64,000 nt of DNA from Bacteroidota bacterium (GTDB taxonomy: Bacteria; Bacteroidota; Bacteroidia; Chitinophagales; Chitinophagaceae): positions 186,001 to 250,000 of the forward strand of contig JAFAFR010000008.1 of NCBI GenBank assembly GCA_023423405.1, given 5' to 3'. The number at the start of each line of letters is the position of its first letter. Position 1 is the stretch's first letter. The notes under the pieces are model-generated. The model saw nothing but the letters and a program-made list of their open reading frames with translations. It had not been told where the DNA came from and searched no databases. A program made the position numbers and the translations under genes. Below, one piece after another: positions 9,155-18,446 of the stretch.

Positions 9155-11263
9155 ATGAACCAGGATCTGCAGGCAGAGGAACAAAAGGCGTTGCGCGAAG
9201 AGGCGCCTGTACATGATGATCATAACGGCGATGGACATGTGCATAAACATGGCCATGGTAACGGTGATGGTCATACGCACCCGAACAATAGCAACCAGCA
9301 TCACAGTCATCATAACCACAAACACGGCGGCATTTTCGGCGAAAGAACCGAACTGGTCTTTGCCCTGCTCTGCGGTGCTTTTTTATCAGCGGGTTTCCTG
9401 GCAGAAAAACTGACGCACTGGCCGCAATGGATACCAATGGCAGCCTATGTTGCTGCTTACCTGTTCGGCGGCTGGTTCACTACAAAAGAAGCCATACACG
9501 GCATCCGGCATGGGCAGTTCGAAATCGATTTCCTGATGCTGGTGGCAGCGGCGGGCGCCGCGGCGCTGGGAGAATGGCCCGAAGGAGCCCTGCTGCTTTT
9601 TTTGTTCAGCCTGGGCCACAGCCTCGAACACATGGCCATGGAAAAAGCGCGTGCATCCATCGAAGCGCTCGCCGGCCTCGCGCCCAAAACGGCACTGATA
9701 AGAAAGAACGGGGAAGTAAAAGAAGTGTCCGTATCGGCACTGCGCCGGGGTGATATCCTGCTGGTCAAACCCAATACGCGGATACCTGCAGATGCGGTGG
9801 TGATCCTTGGAAGCAGCGCCGTGAACCAGGCGCCGATCACTGGTGAAAGCATCCCGGTCGATAAACTGCCGCTGGATGAAAAAACGGCGGCTTCTCTCGA
9901 AGAGAAAAAGATCCCTGCACAACACCGCGTTTTTGCCGGCACCATCAATGGCACCGGCGCCCTGGAACTCATGACCCTGCGTGAAGCCAGCGACTCCACT
10001 TTATCGCGCCTGCTGAAGCTCGTGCGTGATGCCGAAAAACAGCAGTCGCCCACGCAGCAGTTTACCAAAAAGATCGAGCGTTATTACGTACCAGCGGTAT
10101 TGATCGTTGTATTGCTGTTGTTGTTTGCCTGGGTGGTGATCGACGAACCTTTTTCGAAAAGTTTCTATCGCGCCATGGCGGTGCTGGTGGCAGCGAGCCC
10201 CTGTGCCCTCGCCATCTCCACACCCAGCGCCGTTTTGAGTGGTGTGGCACGCGCAGCGAAACAGGGCGTACTGATAAAAGGCGGCCGGCCGCTGGAAGAC
10301 CTGGGCATGGTCACCGCCATGGCCTTTGATAAAACCGGTACGCTTACCGAAGGAAAACCGGTACTGAACGCAGTGGTACCAATTGCCGGCGCTTCCCGCG
10401 AAGAGTTGCTGGAAACCGCTATCGCCGTGGAAGCGCTCAGTGATCACCCGCTGGCGGCTGCCATCGTGAAAGACGGAAGCGCCCTGCTGGGGCATCATGA
10501 AATTGCACCCGCCACTGACTTTAAAGCCGTCACGGGAAAGGGGCTGGAAGCCAGGGTCAACGGTCATCTCATTCGCGTAGGCAACGACGAATTGTTTAGG
10601 AGCACCGCCGGCGGGCTTCCGGAAGACATCCTGCAACAGGTGCAACGCCTGCAGCGGGAAGGCAACACCACCATGGTGGTGCAGAAAGAAGAACGTTTCC
10701 TGGGCGTGCTGGGCGTAATGGACCTGCCACGCGCGGAAGCAGCGGAAGTGATCAGCGCTCTAACTGCAACGGGCATACGTAAAATGGTAATGCTTACCGG
10801 CGATAACCAGCGGGTGGCCGATGCCGTTGCGGGAAAAATTGGCATCACCGACGCACGCGGTGATCTGCTGCCCGAAGAAAAACTCGATGCCATTAAACAA
10901 CTGCGACTCGAAGAAAACGCCCTCGCCATGGTGGGCGACGGCGTGAACGATGCGCCGGCCATGGCAAACAGCACCGTAGGTATTGCGATGGGCGCCGCCG
11001 GCAGCGACGTAGCCCTGGAGGCCGCGGATATCGCGCTGATGGCCGACCGCCTCGACAACCTTCCTTTCGCCATCGGCCTGAGCCGCAAAAGCCGCACCAT
11101 CATCCGGCAGAATCTTTTCATCAGCCTGGGCATGGTGGCCATCCTTGTTCCGCTTACCATATTGGGATACGCAAAAATGGGCCCGGCCGTAATGGGACAC
11201 GAAGGCTCTACCATGATAGTGGTGCTCAACGCCCTGCGGCTACTTGGCTACAAACAGAAATAA
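9155..11263 (+). CDS. Heavy-metal P1B-type ATPase, P1B-4-like, with histidine-rich N-terminus
   Basis: Inner membrane ATP-driven metal exporter. It has ITGES in the actuator domain, the phosphorylation motif DKTGT near residue 392, SDHPLAAA in the nucleotide-binding domain and MVGDGVNDAP at the hinge. The membrane metal motif is SPC (348-350) instead of CPC, and the last helix carries HEGST from His682. SPC plus HEGG/S-T is the known signature of the P1B-4 subgroup (cobalt/iron/zinc, CtpD/CoaT-like). The first 60 residues are a His/Asp/Asn-rich cytoplasmic tail with no CxxC HMA domain, likely a metal buffer. The 702-residue length is normal. Confidence 0.9.
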   Translation: MNQDLQAEEQKALREEAPVHDDHNGDGHVHKHGHGNGDGHTHPNNSNQHHSHHNHKHGGIFGERTELVFALLCGAFLSAGFLAEKLTHWPQWIPMAAYVAAYLFGGWFTTKEAIHGIRHGQFEIDFLMLVAAAGAAALGEWPEGALLLFLFSLGHSLEHMAMEKARASIEALAGLAPKTALIRKNGEVKEVSVSALRRGDILLVKPNTRIPADAVVILGSSAVNQAPITGESIPVDKLPLDEKTAASLEEKKIPAQHRVFAGTINGTGALELMTLREASDSTLSRLLKLVRDAEKQQSPTQQFTKKIERYYVPAVLIVVLLLLFAWVVIDEPFSKSFYRAMAVLVAASPCALAISTPSAVLSGVARAAKQGVLIKGGRPLEDLGMVTAMAFDKTGTLTEGKPVLNAVVPIAGASREELLETAIAVEALSDHPLAAAIVKDGSALLGHHEIAPATDFKAVTGKGLEARVNGHLIRVGNDELFRSTAGGLPEDILQQVQRLQREGNTTMVVQKEERFLGVLGVMDLPRAEAAEVISALTATGIRKMVMLTGDNQRVADAVAGKIGITDARGDLLPEEKLDAIKQLRLEENALAMVGDGVNDAPAMANSTVGIAMGAAGSDVALEAADIALMADRLDNLPFAIGLSRKSRTIIRQNLFISLGMVAILVPLTILGYAKMGPAVMGHEGSTMIVVLNALRLLGYKQK

Positions 11264-11267
11264 ATTA

Positions 11268-11296
11268 TTGTTTTACGATAATTTATTATAGCTTTG
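11268..11296 (+). promoter_or_regulatory. Bacteroidota-type promoter for the DUF2975/HTH pair
   Basis: TTG at 11268-11270, an 18-base spacer, then TAGCTTTG at 11289-11296, an exact match to the known Bacteroidota -7 consensus TAnnTTTG. It lies in the short gap after the metal ATPase stop and places the transcript start just ahead of the ATG at 11312. Confidence 0.55.
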
Positions 11297-11311
11297 TGAA
11301 AATTCCTTTCC

Positions 11312-11830
11312 ATGCAGCAAGTGCGCTTTATTTCCAGTTTCCTGTATTGGCTGAGTCGCATTCTCGCCATTCCCTACCTGCTCACGGCCGCCTACATCGT
11401 CCTTGCAGCCATCGCCGGTGGTAAGTTGCTGCAGCCCATCGACAACGGCCGGCGGTTCCGGATAAATTTCCCTTTTACCGAACAGCCCTTCCTGCTGGGC
11501 GACTCGCCCAGTTTTTGGTACCTGTTCGAAATGATCGCCTTCATAGGCCTGTACGGGATTTTTTTCTGGCTCCTGGGAAATGTGTTCCGCCTGTTCCGCC
11601 AGGAGAAGCTGTTCACGGAAAAAGGCGTAAAAACCCTGCGGATCTTTTACCTCCTGAACCTCCTGGTGCCACTGCCTTTTTTAATTGCGCATATTGTTTT
11701 GCGTTATGAAGTGGAAACGCTGGTAATTCTCACTGTCCTGCATGCCGTGGTTGGCGTATTTGCCTATTTCATGGCCGTAATTTTTAGCCGCGGACTGCAG
11801 TTGCAAACCGAGCAGGACCTAATTTTTTAA
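11312..11830 (+). CDS. DUF2975 family membrane protein
   Basis: Inner membrane protein of 172 residues with four predicted helices (about 12-35, 66-90, 106-128 and 134-154). The order of helices, the charged FRLFRQEKLFTEKGVKTLR loop and the very next gene being a small YozG-like HTH regulator match DUF2975 proteins, which almost always pair with such a regulator. The function of the family is not established. Only two bases separate its stop from the regulator start, so translation is probably coupled. Confidence 0.8.
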   Translation: MQQVRFISSFLYWLSRILAIPYLLTAAYIVLAAIAGGKLLQPIDNGRRFRINFPFTEQPFLLGDSPSFWYLFEMIAFIGLYGIFFWLLGNVFRLFRQEKLFTEKGVKTLRIFYLLNLLVPLPFLIAHIVLRYEVETLVILTVLHAVVGVFAYFMAVIFSRGLQLQTEQDLIF

Positions 11831-11832
11831 CC

Positions 11833-12039
11833 ATGCCGATTGTAGTAAACCTGGACGTGATGCTGGCCAAGCGCAAGATGCAGTCAAAAGAACTGGCTGA
11901 GATACTGGACGTGACGCCCGCCAACCTGTCTATCCTGAAAACAGGAAAAGCAAAAGGCATCCGTTTCGATTCCCTGGAAGCCATCTGTAAAGCCCTTAAA
12001 TGCCAGCCGGGAGATATCCTGGAATATGTAGAAGAATAA
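11833..12039 (+). CDS. Small XRE/Cro-type HTH regulator (YozG-like)
   Basis: A 68-residue DNA-binding protein consisting of one helix-turn-helix domain. The recognition region is MQSKELAEILDVTPANLSILK (helices 2 and 3, about residues 16-36), followed by FDSLEAICKALKCQPGDIL, the standard C-terminal helix of this small family. It is the partner of the DUF2975 protein. It probably controls its own operon and perhaps the ABC system starting 70 bases downstream; that link is inference. Confidence 0.85.
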   Translation: MPIVVNLDVMLAKRKMQSKELAEILDVTPANLSILKTGKAKGIRFDSLEAICKALKCQPGDILEYVEE

Positions 12040-12109
12040 TCAGTTACCATAGGCAGCAGAAACAGGCGGCGAAGGCTGCCCGGCACCCTGTTGCCCGAAC
12101 CTAACGCAT

Positions 12110-12976
12110 ATGAACACACTAACAGTAAAAGACCTCCGGAAAACCTATGCCAACGGCGTGGTTGCCATGGACGGCATTTCTTTGGAACTGCAGTCCGGCC
12201 TGTTCGGATTGCTTGGCCCGAACGGCGCGGGGAAATCAAGCTTCATGCGTACGCTCGCGGGCCTGCAACTCCCCGATAGCGGAACCGTTTCATTCAACGG
12301 TGTGGATGCACTCAAAAATCCGCTGCTGCTCAAAAAACAACTGGGCTACCTGCCACAGGACTTTGGCGTGTACCCTGGGTTGTCGGCCTGTATGCTGCTG
12401 GACCACCTGGCGCTGCTCAAAGGTGTTGGGCCTGCACGCGAACGGAAAGAACAGATCCTCACGCTGCTGGAAAAAACCAACCTCTATGCGCACCGCAATA
12501 AAGCCGTGTCGGGCTTCTCCGGTGGCATGCGCCAGCGTTTCGGCATAGCGCAGGCGCTCCTGGGCGATCCGCGGCTGCTCATTGTGGATGAACCTACGGC
12601 CGGATTGGATCCGGAAGAAAGGAACCGCTTCAACGCCCTGCTCAGCGAACTGGCGGAAGACAGGGTGCTGCTGCTTTCCACCCACCTCGTGGAAGATGTA
12701 CACAACCTTTGCCCGCGAATGGGCATACTGCACCGGGGTCGTTTGATTGCGCTGGGTAAGCCCACCGATTTTATCGCTTCGCTCGAAGGCCGCGTATGGA
12801 CCGGCAGTGCCGATTTACTTAAGCCTCAAACCGAACTCCAGGTCATCTCCCGCTGCTACCTTGGTGGCCGCCCGCAGGTAAACGTGTATGCTGAGCAATG
12901 TCCCGGCGACCGTTTCCAGGCAAAACGCCCCGGCCTGGAAGATGTTTATTTCACCCAACTTTTATCCGCCTCCTAA
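12110..12976 (+). CDS. ABC transporter ATP-binding protein
   Basis: Cytoplasmic ATPase subunit of an ABC-2 type system, 288 residues. The Walker A motif is GPNGAGKSS near residue 38, the Q-loop region is GYLPQDFG, the ABC signature is SGGMRQRFG near 136, and Walker B with the D-loop is LLIVDEPTAGLDPEE near 156; the switch His is in STHLVED. The C-terminal 70 residues are a substrate-specific tail without a recognised domain. The stop TAA overlaps the ATG of the permease/peptidase gene (TAATG at 12974-12978), so the two proteins are translated together and form one transporter. Confidence 0.92.
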   Translation: MNTLTVKDLRKTYANGVVAMDGISLELQSGLFGLLGPNGAGKSSFMRTLAGLQLPDSGTVSFNGVDALKNPLLLKKQLGYLPQDFGVYPGLSACMLLDHLALLKGVGPARERKEQILTLLEKTNLYAHRNKAVSGFSGGMRQRFGIAQALLGDPRLLIVDEPTAGLDPEERNRFNALLSELAEDRVLLLSTHLVEDVHNLCPRMGILHRGRLIALGKPTDFIASLEGRVWTGSADLLKPQTELQVISRCYLGGRPQVNVYAEQCPGDRFQAKRPGLEDVYFTQLLSAS

Positions 12977-15900
12977 TGTACTGGTCATTGCTTCGTTTCG
13001 AGTGGCAGTTCCTGCTGCGCAAAAAAGCTCTCTACGGCATCCTGCTGTTTTTCCTGCTGGCCGGCTGGGGAATTGGTATGGCAGCGCATTTTCCTTTTCC
13101 GAATACACATCCCAACGGATCCTGGGTACTGTTTTACATCAGCGGCGTGGTTTCGCTGATCGCCATTTTTTCCACCACCATCCTTTCAGCGCTTACCCTT
13201 TTCCGTGAGTCGGTTTCCGGATTTGACGGCATCCTCTATGCCACGCCGCTCCGGAAACTGCCTTATGTGGCAAGCCGCTTCAGCATTATTTTCTCCGTAA
13301 GCCTTGCCGGTTATTTGCTTTTTTACGCAGGCCTGGCGGCAGGCCAATGGATGCAGTCGATCGGGCATCCGGGCTTCGGACCTTTTGAAGGGCGTTTTTA
13401 TGCCTGGCCCTTCCTGGTACTACTGCTGCCCGATATTTTATTCTGCACCGCTCTTTCCTGCGCCATCGGCATGCTGGGTCGCAATCGTATGTTGCTGTAC
13501 GTAAGCGGCGTGCTGCTGTATTTCCTGTATTGGGCATTGGCCATGCTGCTGGATTCACCACTGATCGCCAACAGCGAACCCCTGGCCGAGGGTGCCCTGA
13601 AATGGCCGGCCCTGCTCGATCCTTTCGGTATATCGGCCTTTCTGGAACAATCGCGGCACTGGACATCCGCGCAAAGAAACCATTCCCTTCCTGCGCTGAA
13701 CAGTCTCCTTGGGTGGAACCGCCTGCTCTACATCCTGCTGTCGTTCCTGCTCTTACTATTGTCTTACAGGCTTTTTCGTTTTGTGACGGTGACTGCAACA
13801 ACAAAAGATACTGCGGCCCCGGCGCCACAGGTCAAACCGCGGCCCTGGAACCCGGCGTCTGTGCTTACTACCGGTATGGGATATACGCTACGGTCGGCCT
13901 GTACCGTTTTTCGGATCGAATGGCGGCAGATCAGCCGCTCTCCTGTATTCAGGTTTGCACTGCTGGGATGGATGGCCTACCTCGCCATCGAAACGGCCAG
14001 CAATATAGGTGGCAATGCCCGCCAACCTCCCAGCCTGGCAACTACGGGTATTATGGTGGAAGCCATCCTCGAAAGCCTGCCTGTATTCGCAGTCCTGCTG
14101 CTGTTATTTTACAGCAGCGAGGCGGCATGGCGCAACCGAAGCCACCGCTTCGATGCGCTGGAACTGGCTACCCCGGTGTCACGCATGGCCCTGCTCACCG
14201 GTCGCTGGCTGGCCCTTGTCGCCCTGTTGACCGCGTTGATTGCCGTCAGTGTGCTCACCACCATAGCCTTGCAATGGTATAACGGTTACACCAACCCGAA
14301 TTGGTTACTATATGCCTCCCTGGTTGCTTTGCTGCTATGGCCGCTGGCAATTTTTTCGTTGCTTGTGCTGCTCTTACAAACGGTGATCCGTAACCGCTGG
14401 CTGGCGCTAACTGCCGCGGCACTGGTGTTGCTGCTGTCACAAACCAGCCTGGGAAGCCAGTTATCCGGAAACAATCCCCTGTTCCGTTTTGCCGTGGTTT
14501 TTAAAGGCCCGTACAGCGAGATGGCAGGTTTCGGACCGGCGTTGCAGGGATTCGTTTACCAATCCATATTTTCCACCCTGATCTGCGCGTTCCTGGTATT
14601 GCTATACGCCCGGCCTGCCGGCAAAACAGCCCGGTGGATCTGGCTTCTGCCCCTGGCCGGAATGGCGGCAATGGGCCTATGGCTGCTATCACTTGCCCAG
14701 CCGGAATCGCGCAGCAGCGTGCTGGATAAACAGCAGCGTTTTGAGCAATATTTTTCTTTTCTGCGCAACCGGCCGCAGCCAACGGTTAAGTACATACGTA
14801 GCAAGGTGGATCTGTATCCGTCCCGTTACCGATACGAAGTGAAAGGCGATTACAGCATGTACAACGAAAGCGGGCAGCCGCTGGATACGGTTTACATGTA
14901 TGGGTCACCGGAAATGCAGTGGGCGCACTGGTTCCTGGAGGGTGGGCGACTGCTGGGGATCGAACAGGACTACTATGTTTTTCTGCTGAACAAAACGCTG
15001 AATCCCGGCGACAGTTGCCGGCTGGAATTCCAATTCTCTTATGCAACTTCTCCGTTCAAAACACATGCAGGGGCGAATAGCATACAGCGCGACGGCAGTT
15101 TTATTCGAATCAGCAATTATTTTCCCTTGCCGGGATTCAATGAAGATATGTTGATAGACGATCCGCTGGAAAGAAAACGGCGTGACCTGCCGCCACTTCC
15201 GCCGCCAGCGCCACCCACCGCGCCGCGTGAACGGCAATCATTTGTACAATGGGAAATGCAGTTTACCACCGACGCCGGCCAGATGGCGCTCGGAACGGGA
15301 AACCTGGACAGCAACTGGACCAGCAACAACCGTTACCATGCCCGCTACAGCAGCGATCGCCCCCTGCCTTTTCGTTTTGCTGTTGCATCTGCGCGCTATG
15401 CGGTGAAAAGAAAAAAACTCCGCGATAAGGAACTGGAAATTTACTACCATCCCGGTCATGCCGAAAACATAGAAAGGTTCGAAACAGCCGCCGCAACGGC
15501 ACTGCAATACGGCGTAGAACATTTTGCATCCTATCCTTTTCAAAAACTCTGCCTGGCGGAAATATCGGGACTCAGCAGCGGGTTTGCCGGTACGGCCTAC
15601 CCCGGCACCTTATTCATCCACGAAAACTTCGGCTTCCGGTCGAAAATGGACGTTCGCCCCAATCGAGATATCATCAACGAAATGGTGAGTCACGAGGTAT
15701 CGCACCAGTGGTGGGGAACCGCTTCGCTGGCGCCCGGGCAGCGGGCAGGCGCACTGCTGCTTACCGAAAGCCTGGCCATGTATTCCGAGCTCATGCTCTA
15801 TAAAAAAGCCTATGGCGATTCAGTATTACCGGCGCGGGTGGCTGTGCATCGCGACCTGTATTTCAGCGATCGCTCCATGGCCGGTGAAGAACCCCTGGTA

Positions 15901-16452
15901 AGCATGGCGCCCGGCAAACCCTGGCTGGCATACAACAAAGGGATGGTGGTGATGTACCAACTGTACAAACTGTTGGGCGAAGACCGCATGAATACCGCCC
16001 TTAAGAATTTGTATAACCAGCATGTATATCCGAATAAACAGCCCATTTCCCTGGACCTCCTGGAAAACCTCCGGGCGGTAGCAACGGCAACGGAGTATGC
16101 CATGATCCGCGAGTGGCTGGAAGAGATCGTTACCTGGGATTTCGAATGGCAACAATGCCGTATACAAAAAGACGACGAGCACAAATACCTGTTACAGGTT
16201 TCAGCCCTTGCCCGCAAATACCTTGAAGATGGCAGGGGCGGAGAATCGCTGCTTCCTGCAAATGGTATGCTGGATGTTCTTATCACATTCCGTGACGGCA
16301 GCAGACTGCGGACAAACACGCCGATACAAAACGACAGGGTCAACCTCCTGCTGCATTGCCGGCAACAACCTTCCGGAGTACAGCTCGATCCCGATGGCTT
16401 GCTGTTGGTACGCTCCGATGAAAATACCGTGCGTATCCCGGAGCAGGACTAA
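12976..16452 (+). CDS. ABC-2 type permease fused to an M1-family-like zinc metallopeptidase
   Basis: Large fusion protein of 1158 residues. The N-terminal ~600 residues contain two blocks of about six hydrophobic helices (around 15-260 and 315-575), like two ABC-2 permease units in tandem. The C-terminal ~500 residues resemble M1 aminopeptidases: the zinc motif HEVSHQWWG at 906-914 and a third-ligand candidate Glu931. The spacing between His910 and Glu931 is 20 residues rather than the usual 18, and the GAMEN exopeptidase motif is replaced by a FAGTAYPGTLFIHEN region. A GTG start at 12898 inside the ATPase gene is rejected in favour of the coupled ATG. Similar fusions are known in Bacteroidota without an established substrate. 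Confidence 0.85.
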   Translation: MYWSLLRFEWQFLLRKKALYGILLFFLLAGWGIGMAAHFPFPNTHPNGSWVLFYISGVVSLIAIFSTTILSALTLFRESVSGFDGILYATPLRKLPYVASRFSIIFSVSLAGYLLFYAGLAAGQWMQSIGHPGFGPFEGRFYAWPFLVLLLPDILFCTALSCAIGMLGRNRMLLYVSGVLLYFLYWALAMLLDSPLIANSEPLAEGALKWPALLDPFGISAFLEQSRHWTSAQRNHSLPALNSLLGWNRLLYILLSFLLLLLSYRLFRFVTVTATTKDTAAPAPQVKPRPWNPASVLTTGMGYTLRSACTVFRIEWRQISRSPVFRFALLGWMAYLAIETASNIGGNARQPPSLATTGIMVEAILESLPVFAVLLLLFYSSEAAWRNRSHRFDALELATPVSRMALLTGRWLALVALLTALIAVSVLTTIALQWYNGYTNPNWLLYASLVALLLWPLAIFSLLVLLLQTVIRNRWLALTAAALVLLLSQTSLGSQLSGNNPLFRFAVVFKGPYSEMAGFGPALQGFVYQSIFSTLICAFLVLLYARPAGKTARWIWLLPLAGMAAMGLWLLSLAQPESRSSVLDKQQRFEQYFSFLRNRPQPTVKYIRSKVDLYPSRYRYEVKGDYSMYNESGQPLDTVYMYGSPEMQWAHWFLEGGRLLGIEQDYYVFLLNKTLNPGDSCRLEFQFSYATSPFKTHAGANSIQRDGSFIRISNYFPLPGFNEDMLIDDPLERKRRDLPPLPPPAPPTAPRERQSFVQWEMQFTTDAGQMALGTGNLDSNWTSNNRYHARYSSDRPLPFRFAVASARYAVKRKKLRDKELEIYYHPGHAENIERFETAAATALQYGVEHFASYPFQKLCLAEISGLSSGFAGTAYPGTLFIHENFGFRSKMDVRPNRDIINEMVSHEVSHQWWGTASLAPGQRAGALLLTESLAMYSELMLYKKAYGDSVLPARVAVHRDLYFSDRSMAGEEPLVSMAPGKPWLAYNKGMVVMYQLYKLLGEDRMNTALKNLYNQHVYPNKQPISLDLLENLRAVATATEYAMIREWLEEIVTWDFEWQQCRIQKDDEHKYLLQVSALARKYLEDGRGGESLLPANGMLDVLITFRDGSRLRTNTPIQNDRVNLLLHCRQQPSGVQLDPDGLLLVRSDENTVRIPEQD

Positions 16453-16521
16453 AGGCGCTCAGCTTTTTTTAACTGATTGCGGAGCAGGAGCGACGGCAAA
16501 ATAATCCGGGAATATACCCGC

Positions 16522-16923
16522 CTACCCGGCTGCACGGGCGTCGCGCGTATTCTTCTGAACAGCGATCGCAGCAAAGAGGCTGAGCAGGAAAGAGATGGCG
16601 TAAAATCCTTTTTCACTTTTTTCCAGCGTGGCGTTCCAGAGACCAATCACCAGCAGCACAATGCTGAGGATGGTGGAAAACCAGGCCAGCCCGTAATAGA
16701 TATTGGTGACCGGGATGCCTTCCAACTGGTCGCGCACCGCTTTCTGGACGGATACAGCGGCGAAAAGGCCAAACATGAGCACGGTGAAATAATAACCTTT
16801 TTCATTCAGCTCCATTTCGGCATTCCACAATCCAATGAGATAAGCGCCCATGCCGGCGAAAAGGGCGGTCCAGGAAGCGCCGATAAAAGCGGCGGATGGT
16901 TTTTGATATGTTTTCTGTTCCAT
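16522..16923 (-). CDS. YiaA/YiaB-type inner membrane protein
   Basis: A 133-residue membrane protein with an internal duplication. Each half has two hydrophobic helices and the shared pattern LIGLWNAEMELNEKGYYF / VIGLWNATLEKSEKGFYA followed by an SVQKxxRD-type end (residues 29-62 and 94-128). This duplicated two-helix unit is the YiaAB domain. The function is unknown. The gene stands alone between the ABC/peptidase gene (convergent) and the Crp/Fnr regulator gene (same strand, 78 bases away). Confidence 0.78.
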   Translation of the reverse strand: MEQKTYQKPSAAFIGASWTALFAGMGAYLIGLWNAEMELNEKGYYFTVLMFGLFAAVSVQKAVRDQLEGIPVTNIYYGLAWFSTILSIVLLVIGLWNATLEKSEKGFYAISFLLSLFAAIAVQKNTRDARAAG

Positions 16924-17001
16924 ACAGGGGTTTATGGAACAAATCTAGGCGACGCGCGCGCCGACACATTTGACATTGGTCAAAAACACGCCCGCAGAAT
17001 G

Positions 17002-17565
17002 TTAAAGCCTTCCGCGGATGCGGCTCAGGGTTTCCTGGCTGATACCGAGATAGGCCGCTACCTGTCCGAGTGGTACCCGTTCCAGTATATGCGGCTGCTC
17101 CGCCAGCAACTGCTCGTAACGTTCCGCAGCAGTTTTGAACTGGGCATTTATAAAACGCTCTTCCAGCCGGATATAATACCGTTCGTAGGCAATCCTCACC
17201 ACCCGTTCAATTTCATGAAAGCGATTGAACAACTCGTGAAGGTTTTCTTTTGAAATAGACCATACCAGGCATCCTTCAAGGGCTTGAATATTTTCAACGG
17301 CAGGCTCGCCGGTGATGAAACTGTGAAAGGAAGTCACGAAGTCGTTCTCGAACCCAAACCAATGCGTGATCTCTTTTTCTTCGAGGTGATAATAGCCGCG
17401 TATTGCCCCTTTTTCCAGGAAATAGAGGTGGCGGCAGGTTCTCCCGGCATTCACCAACTGCGCATGCTTTGGAAGCCATTCCCGCTGCAGCGCTTCGCCC
17501 AGTGCGGCCGCCGCTTCGGCACTCACCGGGTGATAGATTTGGATCAGGTCCAGAAGAGCTTCCAT
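17002..17565 (-). CDS. Crp/Fnr-family transcriptional regulator
   Basis: Cyclic-nucleotide-binding-domain type regulator of 187 residues. The N-terminal cupin-like sensor (about 1-115) has the CNB features HLYFLEKGAIRGYYHL and FVTSFHSFITGEP. The C-terminal winged HTH reads VPLGQVAAYLGISQETLSRIRGRL. It is of the Bacteroidota type that lacks the canonical cAMP-binding arginine/glutamate set, so the ligand is not predictable. The ATG at 17565 gives MEALLDLIQIY, the usual start of this group; the open frame further upstream would overlap the promoter region. It is divergent from the DUF2490 gene with an 80-base gap, which it may control. Confidence 0.88.
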   Translation of the reverse strand: MEALLDLIQIYHPVSAEAAAALGEALQREWLPKHAQLVNAGRTCRHLYFLEKGAIRGYYHLEEKEITHWFGFENDFVTSFHSFITGEPAVENIQALEGCLVWSISKENLHELFNRFHEIERVVRIAYERYYIRLEERFINAQFKTAAERYEQLLAEQPHILERVPLGQVAAYLGISQETLSRIRGRL

Positions 17566-17645
17566 AACAAAACAATTGGTTGGCAAATTAACTATCTTTA
17601 AAACGAAGGCCGGAAAAATATGGCCCCACGCGCAAACCGAACCGG

Positions 17646-18434
17646 ATGAATAAAAGAACCGGAAACCCTTTCCTCCTGCTTTTGCCTGTTGCACTATGTA
17701 TAACGGTGCTGTGTAACCGAGCGATGGGGCAATCACAGTCATTTGGCCAATTTTGGAGTGAACTGGCATTTACCAAAACGGTAGGTCCAAAATGGAGCCT
17801 GGAGTTTAACATTGGCCAAACCTGGACCAGCACACCTGTGCACACCAGCATTTTTGGGGAGAGTGCGCAAATATACGGCCGTCTCTGGGGACATTACTAC
17901 ATGAGCCCCAAATGGAAGTTTTCCCTCTTCTTTGCTTATTTCTATAACAAATATGTTCCTGACATTGACCAGCGTGAATATCCGGAAGGAAGACTGGCCA
18001 TGCAGGCCACCTGGTACATCCTGAAAAGACGCTACACACTGCTCTCCCGCATGCGCCTGGAAGACAGGCATATCAAAAATACCGATGGTTACAACGAAGG
18101 TGTATATCGCTTTCGCGATCAGATCAAGCTCATTTACCCGATCAACGAACAGCGCATAAGGTCGGGTGTGGTATATGGACTGGCTTCCATGGAACTGTTT
18201 GTGAAATCGAACAGCAAGGTAACTGGCAACCAGTTTTTTGACCGCACCCGCTTCACCATTGGCGGCGGCTATTCCATAACCGACAATATCCAGGCCGAGC
18301 TCACTTACGCCAATGAATGGCTGCCCAGGGAAACAGATGAGATCTACAATGCGGTACAGTTCAACGTCGCCTTCAACAATATTGCCGGGAATATACTCAG
18401 CCGTTTAAAAAAGAAACCTGCCGTACAGCCTTAG
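17646..18434 (+). CDS. DUF2490 family outer membrane protein
   Basis: Exported beta-rich protein of 262 residues. A signal peptide ends near residue 30 (AMGQ). The body alternates short amphipathic strands such as WSLEFNIGQTW, WKFSLFFAYFYN and RYTLLSRMRLEDRHI, and closes with YNAVQFNVAFNNI before a basic tail. The pattern and length match DUF2490, a predicted outer membrane barrel of unknown role. Divergent from the Crp/Fnr gene. It ends 12 bases before the stop of the convergent hypothetical gene at 18447. Confidence 0.75.
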   Translation: MNKRTGNPFLLLLPVALCITVLCNRAMGQSQSFGQFWSELAFTKTVGPKWSLEFNIGQTWTSTPVHTSIFGESAQIYGRLWGHYYMSPKWKFSLFFAYFYNKYVPDIDQREYPEGRLAMQATWYILKRRYTLLSRMRLEDRHIKNTDGYNEGVYRFRDQIKLIYPINEQRIRSGVVYGLASMELFVKSNSKVTGNQFFDRTRFTIGGGYSITDNIQAELTYANEWLPRETDEIYNAVQFNVAFNNIAGNILSRLKKKPAVQP

Positions 18435-18446
18435 TACGGTGCCATT

